Positions 1-9,701 of a stretch of DNA of 64,000 nt are shown one piece after another. The notes under the pieces are model-generated. The model was not told the DNA's origin. It ran no database searches and worked only from the letters and a program-made list of their open reading frames with translations. The translations under genes were made by a program, and so were the position numbers. The DNA comes from Litsea cubeba (Eukaryota; Streptophyta; Magnoliopsida; Laurales; Lauraceae), in contig CM022951.1 of NCBI GenBank assembly GCA_012931725.1, positions 10,305,018 to 10,369,017 on the forward strand. Reading direction: 5' to 3'. Position 1 is the stretch's first letter. Each line of letters begins with the position of its first letter.

Positions 1-166
1 GACTCAGTTCGGCGCTAGTGGCCTGGAGATGCCTGACTTCGGCCGGACCCTTTGTCCTGGTAGCCGGGGTGAGCTTGGTGCCACGTGGATGGCACGTGAG
101 AGTGCTTAGCCTCATCTGATGGCTGTGATTAGCGTAATCCTGTGGTTCTTGAAATCTCCCCACACA
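1..166 (-). mobile_element. Fragment of a Tat-family LTR (E0), reverse orientation
   Basis: The stretch reads as the reverse complement of the first part of the LTRs at 911 and 62197. It contains the same G-box (cacgtg) segment and ends in CCCCACACA at 158-166, the complement of the LTR start TGTGTGGGG. The rest of the element lies left of the window, so a solo LTR and a full element cannot be told apart. It abuts the copia fragment at 167. Confidence 0.85.
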
Positions 167-910
167 GTACCTCATAATTCTTTTAATTGCAAGCCAATAA
201 GACTCCTTTGGCCTTTCCATCTATCGGCTCAAAGGTCTGACACCATAGATGATGTCTAGCCTTTTGCTTATTGTAGTGTCCGAGAAATGATTATTCCTTC
301 TCCTTCTTTTGTTAATCTCAAAGCCATTGTTATAAAGCGTGCTCACAGTATTGTAGCTACTCATTCTAAATTTCTCAAAGAATCTTTTCATATAATTTTC
401 TTGAGAAATGAAGATATCATTTGCTTGTTGCCTTACTTCTATACCCGGGAAGAAGGACATTAGTCCACAATCAGTCATCTCCAACTGCTTCAACATAGCG
501 TACTTAAATTATTTGAACATCTGCAGACTATTCCGGATAAATAGTAAGTCATATAAAGGCATGCTATGAGCATTTTTCCATGAGTGGTTCTCTTTATGTA
601 GACCTCATGCTCATATGGACGTTCCGAGAAGTCATTTTCTTCTATAGTTAGCTAGGTGTCGATGTGAGCACTCCATGCTCGTTGGCCTCGCTTTAGCCCA
701 TATAAAGCATTCTTTAAGTAATATACTTATTGTTCCTCTCCTCTACAAAGCGTTCTTGTTGTTTTACATGCACTTTTTCGTCAAGTATGCCATTTAATAA
801 TGTTGATTTAACATCAAGTAGGTAGATTTCCCCAACTGTGATAAGCCTTGCCTTGTATTGAGCAATTTTTTTGTCAGACTTGCGTTTAATTTTGTACACC
901 CATTTAACAC
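167..910 (-). pseudogene. Ty1/copia reverse transcriptase fragment, piece 3 of 3
   Basis: Minus-strand translation shows copia RT motifs. About 714-910 encodes the start of the RT domain (KWVYKIKRKSDKK, then DVKSTLLNG). About 221-496 encodes the later RT segment (LEMTDCGLMSFFPGIEV). Reading frames are broken by several changes and the catalytic YVDD block is not recognisable. The coding sense continues from 13733-14412: joining 910 directly to 13733, with one copy of aacac, restores a GVKWVYK-type motif. This is a dead fragment split by later insertions. Its own LTRs are not visible here. Confidence 0.8.
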
Positions 911-1458
911 TGTGTGGGGAGATTTCCAGAACCACAGGATTAAGCTAATCGCAGCCATCAGATAAGGCTAAGCACTCTCACGTGCCATCCCCGTGCCATC
1001 CACGTGGCACCAATCTCACCCCGGCTACCAGGACAGAGGCATCGGCCGAAGTCAAGCATCTCCGGGCCACTAGCGCCGAACTGGTCCACCCCGGGCGCCA
1101 TCTCGGCGGGGAGCTCCACCTCGGCTGAGCCACCCCGGGTGCCATCCCGGCAGCAAACCCCACCTCGGCTGAAGAAGCCGGGACAGAAGCCGAATCAAGA
1201 GAGAACCTTCACTTGCGCCCCTCATCCCCCACGTCACCAGGCACGTGGAGGGATAGGGGCACGAGCTAGTGGGACAGACGCGACATCCAGCCGCCCACAA
1301 TCTTCGCCAGATCCCTGACAGGGCGGCATCCAGCGGCTGAAGCCACATCAGGGCAGGGCCCGAGGGCAGATCCGCTGGTACCCCTACCGCCAAAGGCGCC
1401 CAACATGACCTGGCCCAACAAGACGTGCATTAAATGAGATGTGGGCTGACCCGACGGG

Positions 1459-1551
1459 CATTTAATGCATAGTGGGCTGGATTGGACCGCATTTAATGCA
1501 TAGTGGGCTGGATTGGACCGCAATTAATGCAATGTGGGCTGATCGTGACTT
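1459..1551 (+). repeat. 31-bp U3 tandem repeat, three copies
   Basis: The unit begins at 1459, 1490 and 1521 with the core CATTTAATGCA-TAGTGGGCTGG. It lies 60-150 bp upstream of the TATA box. That is the position expected of an enhancer repeat. The matching 3' LTR carries the same array, and the E5 LTR has fewer copies. Confidence 0.75.
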
Positions 1552-1608
1552 CCCAGTCGAATCACGGGACCCACACCACAATATCTCCCAAAGATACGTT
1601 CCAAACTC

Positions 1609-1617
1609 TATAAATAG
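1609..1617 (+). promoter_or_regulatory. LTR TATA box of E1
   Basis: TATAAATAG in the 5' LTR, followed about 40-80 bp downstream by a pyrimidine-rich start region. The same box recurs in the 3' LTR (about 13452) and in E5 (about 62842). It would drive the gag-pol RNA. Confidence 0.75.
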
Positions 1618-1885
1618 AGGCTCAAACCACCATCTAAGGTACGCCCATTTCCATTCACAGAGCCGTTACTCTGTCTCTCTTCTCCCTCTCCTTCCATTGT
1701 TCCAGTTCCCATACTGACTTTGGCATCGGAGAGCCTTGCGCCGCCCAGGCCAGGGTCCTCTGACCGTTTGCTATTCTCTTTCAGGCTTTCGGACGGCATC
1801 CAGTCACACCCAGTCACCATCATCTTCTCGGATAAGTCCTTTAAGGCACCTCCTTATTGTGGGTCATTATTTTCTGCACCTACAA

Positions 1886-1903
1886 TTGGCGCCGTCTGTG
1901 GGG
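1886..1903 (+). other. Primer binding site of E1
   Basis: TTGGCGCCGTCTGTGGGG follows the LTR end after one or two bases. The first nine bases after the T (TGGCGCCGT) match the 3' end of plant tRNA-Asp as I recall it, and the last GGGG also fits. The primer identity is an inference. The same site follows the 5' LTRs of E2, E3, E4 and E5. Confidence 0.7.
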
Positions 1904-1963
1904 AAGTAATATCCCAACCTCTCAAAACCTTCCCAACCTTCTAAACCTCATCTCTCAGAAGCC

Positions 1964-4900
1964 ATGCCACCGAAAGCTAAGAAGGGCGGAGAATCCTCGA
2001 GGGCAATTCTCGAGCGGCTAGCACCGTCGACGGACGTCCCCCCTCAGGGACGGTCCCGAACGGTCCAAGGCACATCCGCAGGCGAGGGCCGCCTGGGCTC
2101 CCAACTCTTTGTCGAGATCCCCTTCCAAGAGGGAGTCGAGGCCTTGCTCTCAGCGGACGAAACCGTGCCACCCCGACGTGACGAGCACCGGCGCGAGCGT
2201 CCCCGCAAAGATAAAGTTGTTGCCGTAGAGGAGACGTGCCGCGATCAACCTCCAGCCGCTGGAGGAGACGTCGCAGCCCAAGACGCTCTTCTCCAGAAGC
2301 AGGAGCGGTTAGTCCGAGAGCTCCAGCAACTCCAACAGCAGCTGAGGGCAGCGCGAACTGCCTCCTTGAGGCAGGTCTCTGAGCCTCAAGGGAAAAAGAG
2401 GGACGCCCCCAGCAGGGCAGCCCAGCCTCCCCGCGAGGACCTCAGAAATCATCTGGACCAGAAACGGAGCCAGGTCCGTGACGAAGGCTCGAGCAACAGC
2501 CGAAGTCACCATAGCCGCGACGGCCGAACTCATAGCCGTTGTAGCCCGAGCCATCCCAAGCGAAAGCCCAGAGCTCAGACTCCAGAGAAGGACGATGAGC
2601 AAGAGCGATTTGACAAACGTGTCAGATTGGCTCTCCAGCACAACTTCGACATGCGGGACCAGAAGCAGATCTGTGGTCACATTGATCTGGGGGGCTCGCC
2701 CTTCACAAAAGAGATCGAGCACACCCCCTTGCCCAGAAAGTTCTCCGTCCCGCGGTTCGTCCCCTATGACGGACTGTCCGACCCGTTTGCACACCTCCGA
2801 CACTTCTCCCAGAAGATGTCCATCTGGGGGAACGAGGGTCACCTAAACTGCAAAATCTTCTCCTCCAGTTTGGGTGACGTCCCCCTGAAGTGGTTCTGCT
2901 CTCTCCCGGAGCAGTCGGTTTCCAGTTGGAAGGAGCTCCAGCTCTCCTTCCTGAAGAAGTTCCAAGCCTACACCGTCGTCCCCAAGAAGGAAGGGGACCT
3001 CCTCGCCCTGAGAATGAAGCAGGGCGAAACCCTCGCCAAGTTCGCCCAGCGATTCTGGGCGGTCCACAGCCAGATCGAGGGCGCGAGGGAGGGGATAGCC
3101 ATCTACGCCTTCCAGCATGCCTTGATCCCCGGCAACGACTTGCGAAAAGACTTGGCCGGGGACTCCCCAGAATCCATGCCAGAGTTGATGTCCCGGGTGA
3201 AGCGCTTCATCGCCCGGGAGGAAGACGAGATCCGGGCCAGGGATCAGGACGGGCATCCGGAGCCCGAACAGAAGAGTGGCCAACCTCGGCAGAGAGGCGG
3301 GAGGCCCTCCCAGAAACAGGAGCCCAAGCTGGCATGGGTCTCCAGTTCGGCGAAGCCTTCGTCGTCCGGGTCTGGGGGCACTTGGAAGCCCAGACCTCCC
3401 TCCAGCGCCAGTCAGAGCGTCAACGTCGTCTTCAAGGAGCCGATCTACCGCATCCTGACCAAGATCAGGTCCAAGCCGTTCTTCAAATATCCTCAGCCCA
3501 TGAGGAATGAACCCACCGAAGGCCCCCGAAGCAAGCTCTACTGCTCCTTCCATAAGGGCAACGGGCACAAGACCGAAGACTGCAGGACTTTGCAGGAGTA
3601 TCTGGAGAAGCTGGCCGAAGAAGGCCACATCCCAGAGTTCATCAAGGCGGGTGATGCCGGCGGCAGCGAGGGCCGAATTCACCAGAGCACGGCCCAGGCT
3701 CCAGACAACGAGGACTCAGAGAAGATCATCAACGTGATCCATCTGGCGTCCTCAGCTCTCGCTTCCTCGTCCCGGGGAGGCTCTCAGGCCCGTGCCGAAG
3801 CCAGGCGGGCTTCGCACGGGAAAGAAATAATGAAAGCCGAACTCGCTCCGGCATCCAAGAGAGCCCGCCGCGACCGACCCGCCATCTCGTTCTCGGATCG
3901 AGATCTAGAGGGAATCCAGGTCCCTCACAACGACCCCCTGCTCCTCACCATGAAGCTGAGAGATTTCACCGTGAAGAGGATCCTCGTCGACTCCGGCAGC
4001 TCCTCCGAGGTCTTCTACTACGACTGCTTCAAAAGGATGAAACTCTCCGAAGCAGACCTCACGGAGGTCCGAGCACCCTTGCTAGGGTTATCCGCCACGC
4101 CAGTCTATCCCAAGGGTAGGATCACCTTGGAAACCCGAGTTGGCGGAGCATCCGTGCTGGCCGACTTCCTGGTTGTGGACGCCCCTTCTCCCTACAATGT
4201 CATTCTGGGCAGAACGTGGCTCCACAAGCTAGAGGCAGTTCCTTCTTCCCTCCACCAAAAGCTGAAGTTCGTCCATGAGAACAAGGAGGGCAAGATGGAA
4301 GTAGTCACAGTGGAGGGAGACCAGCAGCAGGCCAGGCAGTGTATGCTGGCCGCAGTCCCAGCAGTGAAGGAGCCAGAGCGCGTCAACCTGGCCGAGTTCG
4401 AGAAAGGCCTCGATGAGATCGGCCGGGACCCTGAGAAGAAGAGCATCGAGGACCTGGCCGAGGTCAGGCTAGACCCGGCAGACCCAGACCGGTTCTTCCT
4501 GATTGGCACCCAGCTGCCAGACGAAGAAAGGGCTGAACTCTCTCGGTTCTTGATGCAGAATGTGGACGTCTTCGCTTGGAGCCCAAGTGAAATGCCTGGG
4601 GTCGACCCTAAGGTCATGTGCCACAAGCTTAATGTCAACCCCGACCACAAGCCGGTAGTGCAGAGGGCCCGAAGGACCGGGCTGCAGCAGACAGATACGG
4701 TCGTCGAAGAGATCGACAACCTGCTCAAAGCAGGAGCCATCCGGGAAGTCCGGTACCCGGTATGGCTGGCCAACACGGTGGTGGTCAAGAAGAAAACTGG
4801 GAAGTGGAGGGTGTGCGTGGACTTCACCGACTTGAACAGGGCTTGCCCTAAGGACAGTTTCCCCCTCCCGAAGATTGACCAACTGATCGACGCCACCGCC

Positions 4901-7724
4901 GGTCACGACCGAATGAGCTTCCTTGACGCCTACCGAGGCTATCATCAGATCCCGCTCTACGAGCCTGACGAGGAGAAAACATCATTCATCACCCCCTCGC
5001 GGCACTTACTGCTATAAGGTGATGCCCTTCGGGCTGAAGAACGCGGGGGCGACCTATCTGCGCCTCGTCACAAAAATGTTCCAGGCCCAGCTCAGCCGAT
5101 CGGTAGAGGTGTACATCGACGACATGGTCGTCAAATCTGTGCGCTCCAGCGACCATCTGGCGGATCTCGGCCAAGTCTTCGACATCCTTCGCGCATACAA
5201 GCTCAAGCTAAACGCTTCCAAGTGCGCCTTCGGCGTAGCCTATGGCAAGTTCCTCGGCAGCTTGGTAACGCGGAGGGGGATAGAGGCCAATCCGGACCAG
5301 ATCACTGCCATCCAGGGCATCTAGAGTCCCTCTACCACGAAGGAAGTTCAGAGGCTCACAGGAATGGCCGCAGCACTCAACCGCTTCATCAGCCGGTCAT
5401 CAGATAAGTGCAGGCCTTTCTTTCAGCTTTTAAAGAAAAATTTGAAGTTCCAGTGGACTCCTGAGTGCGACCAGGCATTGGCCGCACTCAAAACTTATTT
5501 AATGTCACCACCATTACTCTCCACCCCAACTTTGGGGGAGATTCTGTATTTGTACCTTGCGGTCTCGGATCACGCAGTGAGCTCCGTCCTCATCAGAGAG
5601 GACGAGGGAGTTCAAAAGCCAATCTATTACACGAGCAAGACCCTGCTCGATGCCGAGACCAGGTACCTCCTGTTGGAGAAGCTTGCGCTGGCTCTCGTCA
5701 CCTCCTCCCGCAAGCTCTCCCATTATTTTCAATCCCACACCATTGTGGTGATCACGGAGCACCCACTCCGTTCATTGTTCAAGAAGGCTGACTTTTCAGG
5801 GCGCATATCAAAGTGGGCAGTTGAACTGGGGCAGTATGATATACAGTACCGTCCCCGAACTGCGATCAAAGCCCAGATTCTGGCAGACTTCATAGTGGAA
5901 TTCGTCTCCCCCAACCCGGCTCCGAACCAGCTCGGCACGGTACTGGGGGGCACAGGGCACGAGCCAGGAGAGTCTGAGACCGAACAGTGTCCCACCTCGG
6001 CATGGAAGATCTTTGTCGACGGGTCGTCCACCTCCAAGAGAGCTGGCGCCGGCATAGTTCTCCAATCGCCAGAGGGACTGGTCATAGAGCAGGCCTTCAC
6101 CCTGGACTTCAAAGCGACAAACAATGAGGCAGAGTACGAAGCACTGATTGCAGGGTTGAACAGCGCCCAGATCCTCGGAGCCCAGCACCTGGAAATCTTC
6201 AGCGACTCTCAACTGGAAACTAGCCAGCTCGCTGGAGACTACCAGGCCAGGGACGACAGGATGGCGGCCTACTTAGCCCTCGCGAAAAAACTGCTCTCCC
6301 ATTTCCAGAAAGCCGAGGTCAGGCAAATATCCCGAGATATCAACACGCATGCAGATGCGCTTGCAAGCCTGGCCTCCGCTGTCGAAGCAGGAAAGAAGAG
6401 GACCATCGAGGTCGGGTCAGTATCAAGGTCAAATATAGAACTCCATTCATCTCGGCTTGTCCTCTGTGCTGACCTCGGCCCTAGCTGGATGGATCCAATC
6501 GTCGCCTACCTGAAGGACGACCAGCTCCCTGAGGACTAGACTGAAGCCCACAAGATCAGACTCAAGGCAGCTCGGTTTTGGCTCTCTCCCGAAGGCAAAC
6601 TCTACAGGAAGTCCTTCACAGGTCCATACCTCCAATGCGTCCACCCGACCAAGGTGGACGACTTCCTGTATGAGATCCACGAAGGAATCTGCGGCAGCCA
6701 TATAGGAGGTCGGTCATTGGCCTACAGAGCAATCAGCCAGGGTTACTGGTGGCCCTACATGCAGAAGGACGCCCAGGTCTACGCCAGGAAATGCGAGAAA
6801 TGCCAGAAGTTCTCCCACTCCCTCCATCAGCCAGCACAGGATCTGAGTCCCCTCTCCATCCCATGGCCCTTCGCTCAATGGGGCCTGGACATTGTGGGGC
6901 CTCTTCACCGAGCTCCAGGGAACAAGAGATGGCTGATAGTGGCTATGGACTACTTCACAAAGTGGATAGAGGCTGAACCGTTGTCTTCCATCACGGACAG
7001 GGACTCCAGGAACTTCGTTTGGAAAAACATCCTTACGAGGTTCGCCATCCCCCGAACCCTGATTTCAGATAACGGGACTCAGTTCGATTCCAAGTCCTTC
7101 AGAGACTTCTGCCAAGAGCACGGCATCAGAAACCATTACTCCACCCCGGCATATCCACAGAGTAATGGCCAGGCAGAAATCTCTAACAAAGTGATCCTGG
7201 ACGGCCTGAAGAAGCGATTGGACAAGGCAAAGGGCAGATGGACAGAAGAGCTTCCGAGCGTGCTGTGGGCATACAGAACAACTCCAAGGAGGTCCACCTC
7301 GGCAACTCCTTTCTCTCTGGCCTACGGGATGGAGGCGGTCATTCCCTTGGAAATCGGCCTTCCTACCCTGAGGACAGAGCTGGTCGACCAAGGCCGAAAT
7401 GAGACGAACCTGGCAATGGAGCTGGAGCTGGCGGACGAGCGACGAGAAGCAGCAACCCTGAGACTGACCGACTATCAGCATCGGTTAGCCAGGGCATACA
7501 ATCAAAATGTCAAAGAAAGGAGGTTCGCCGCGGGAGAGCTCGTTCTAAAGAAGACCCTGCCAGCTGACAAAGAACCAAACGAGGGGAAGCTCGCCCCGAA
7601 CTGGCATGGCCCGTTCAGAGTAGTCTCACTGGCAGGAAAGTCAGCCTACAAGCTCGAAGACTTGGAAGGCAAGCCACTGCCGAGACCATGGAATGCATCC
7701 CACTTGAAGAAATTTTATTTCTAA
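1964..7724 (+). pseudogene. Gag-pol polyprotein of E1 (Tat lineage), one frameshift and two stops
   Basis: One long gag-pol frame starts at 1964 (MPPKAKKGG). Seen in order: a charged Gln-rich N-terminus with HxRD/SR-like repeats; the gag core (about residues 270-400, LGDVPLKWFCSLP); a CX2HX4HX4C knuckle (about residue 527, near 3541); an aspartic protease active site VDSGSSSEV (about residue 675); RT with FTDLNRACPKDSFPLPK, and YIDD at about 5113; a first RNase H (5520-5790); a second, archaeal-like RNase H (FVDGSS near 6016, NNEAEYEAL, SDSQL); an integrase with an HHCC finger (about 6675-6810) and D, D, E near 6888, 7069 and 7177; and a GPFRV C-terminus. Defects: one extra base near 4991-5000, TAG at 5322-5324 (Gln in E3) and TAG at 6537-6539 (Lys in E3). 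RT onward therefore cannot be made from one frame. Confidence 0.95.
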
Positions 7725-7803
7725 AGATGTATCGAGTCTCAAAATCAATAAAAGCAGCTTTCACCTTGTCATCAACTTGTCATCTCTCTTTGATTGATTC
7801 CGA

Positions 7804-8333
7804 CGGATTGGGTCTACCGCCCTGGAAAAGGCCTCGAGTCCAGACTCGGTCGTTTCCTAAAGCTCCGAGCCTTGGGCTCTGGAGAAGGCCTCGAGTTCAG
7901 ACACTCGGCCGGATTGGGTCTACCGCCCTGGAAAAGACCTCGAGTCCAGACTCGGTCGTTTCCTAAAGCTCCTGGCCTTGGGCCATGGAGAAGGCCTCGA
8001 GTTCAGACACTCGGCCGGATTGGGTCCACCGCCCTGGAAAAGACCTCGAGTCCAGACTCGGTCGTTTCCTAAAGCTCCTGGCCTTGGGCCATGGAGAAGG
8101 CCTCGAGTTCAGACACTCGGCCGGATTGGGTCTACCGCCCTGGAAAAGACCTCGAGTCCAGACTCGGTCGTTTCCTAAAGCTCCTGGCCTTGGGCCATGG
8201 AGAAGGCCTCGAGTTCAGACACTAGGCCGGATTGGGTCTACCGCCCTGGAAAAGGCCTCGAGTCCAGACTCGGTCGTTTCCTAAAGCTCCGAGCCTTGGG
8301 CTCCGGAGAAGGCCTCGAGTTCGGATACTCGGC
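7804..8333 (+). repeat. 106-bp tandem array in the E1 3' region
   Basis: Units start at 7804, 7910, 8016, 8122 and 8228, each exactly 106 bp apart and nearly identical. Each unit holds two related half-modules with the core CTGGAAAAGGCCTCGAGT or GGAGAAGGCCTCGAGTT followed by ACTCGG and TTCCTAAAG. The same module, at other spacings, forms arrays in E2, E3 and E4. ORFs read through the array are by-products of the repeat. Confidence 0.95.
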
Positions 8334-8339
8334 CGAATT

Positions 8340-9701
8340 CTTAAAATCAGGGCTTTTACACCCCTCAAAGATCATTGCCGAGCTCACGCTTCCACAGCCG
8401 AGACCAGTGGAATGATGACTCCACTTCGGCACACGGCAGCTCGTCTCGGCCAAAGCCAGCCATTTCGGCCAAAGGCAGCTTTCCAGAAGAGAGCTGTGCC
8501 AGCACTCAAACACAAATGCAAGCATTCCAGAACAGTGCAAAGAAAGAGAAGAACTCAAAAGCATTGTACATGGTTTGGGTGATCACAGAACTCCTTTTTT
8601 ATTCATTGAAAACTGCTTGATTACAAGAGCTACAGAACAGAAAGAAAAGTACAGAAAGGAGGATCGCAGTCCTCTGAAAACAGAAAATGAAGTAAAAACT
8701 GGGAGACTCTGATCTTCACCGACTCTTCAGGCTGCAGGCTCGAAGACGCCGGATCGTTGCCTGGAGGTTCTGAGTGATCCTGAATTTCACAGAGCTCTAT
8801 AATACACTTTGGTTGGTCAGACCAAAGCATCGCACAGCCCCTCCAGTTCGGAGACACTGGACCTCGCTGGGCTCTTCTTCTCTCCATCAACGAAACCCGA
8901 CCCATCGCTTGAAGAAACCCCAGGTCCAGCGGGGCCTCAATCCCGCCTTCCGTACGACGGTCGCACAGGACCGTGTCGGACGAGAATGCGCCACCGTCCC
9001 CCGGTTACGTTGCAGCGCTGCGTTGCAGCGCATCCTCACTCTGTCTGGCCAGGGACGGATGGCCATGAACCCGCGTTCAGAGAGCGCGTGGTCCACGGGG
9101 AGTTCCTTCAGAGAGCGCGCAGACCACGACGGACTTCCCCCTTGGAGAAAGCCGTCCACAGGCGCAAAGGTTCCCCCCGGATCGAAGATTACAGAATGTC
9201 GGTCAGACATGGTTCCTACAGCTAAGTGGATTAAGTTATCCTACTTCCGTTTCTTTTCTTCTCCCATGGCGAGCTTGCCATCCCTATTTATAGGAAGAAG
9301 AAGGGCTCGGTCTCCGAATGAAGTTATGAGGGCGAAGTCTCCCACGCGTTACTGGGGATGCACGGCTGTTGACCAGCGATCCCTATGGCGCCACGTGGAG
9401 ACATCCATCCGATTCCCTCGTCAGCTGTGCCACCTTGTTTGTTGCTATTTATGGTCTCCAGAATACGGAGAGTCAGCACTGACAGCTACGAGGACCGTTT
9501 GACTCTTTCTACCTCAAGGGCCACGCCACACAGTAAAGGCACTCAATACCATTCAGTGCACATCCAGAAATGAGAGAGAGACAAATGCAAAGAGAAAAAT
9601 ACACAAGTAAAGAAGTCTTTTCATTAATAATGGAAAGAATTACAAGGCTGAAAGAAAGGGGCGTTACAAAAGAAAGACCAAGGACATGAGAAGAGATAGG
9701 G
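8340..9701 (-). other. E1 region between pol and antisense gene, with antisense TATA box
   Basis: About 1.3 kb without a convincing protein. On the minus strand a TATA box (TATAAATAG, 9292-9284) is followed by a leader and a GC-rich stretch with repeated GCGCTCTCTGAA words. The run ends in an A/T-rich end near 8600-8640. The same block, with the TATA box, is in E3 at 46100-46850. In E4 it is missing: the junction is near 32980. Small ORFs here change frame between E1 and E3, so I read the unit as non-coding. Confidence 0.55.
9284..9292 (-). promoter_or_regulatory. Antisense TATA box inside E1
   Basis: TATAAATAG on the minus strand, within a CTTCCTATAAATAGGG context that matches E3 at 46280-46288. 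It points away from the antisense gene and towards pol, so it is not that gene's promoter. It may drive a separate antisense RNA. Confidence 0.5.

Larger units (their letters stand above)
911..1884 (+). repeat. E1 5' LTR
   Basis: 974 bp starting TGTGTGGGGAG and ending CACCTACA, followed directly by the PBS. It contains G-box-like CACGTG motifs near 981-1010 and 1240, a 31-bp triple repeat (1459-1551), a TATA box (1609-1617) and a pyrimidine-rich leader near 1660-1700. The 3' third (about 1727-1884) is shared with the otherwise different LTR of E2. Confidence 0.95.

Noticed and set aside
2309..2842. Large antisense ORFs over gag (for example 2309-2842 and 2843-3682 on the minus strand)
   Set aside because: They mirror the GC-rich, well-conserved gag-pol codons and have no start context, splice logic or domain. 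They are shadow frames.
7804..8333. A CRISPR-like array (regular 106-bp repeats)
   Set aside because: Units are contiguous and nearly identical along their whole length, with no unique spacers, and they lie inside a plant retrotransposon.
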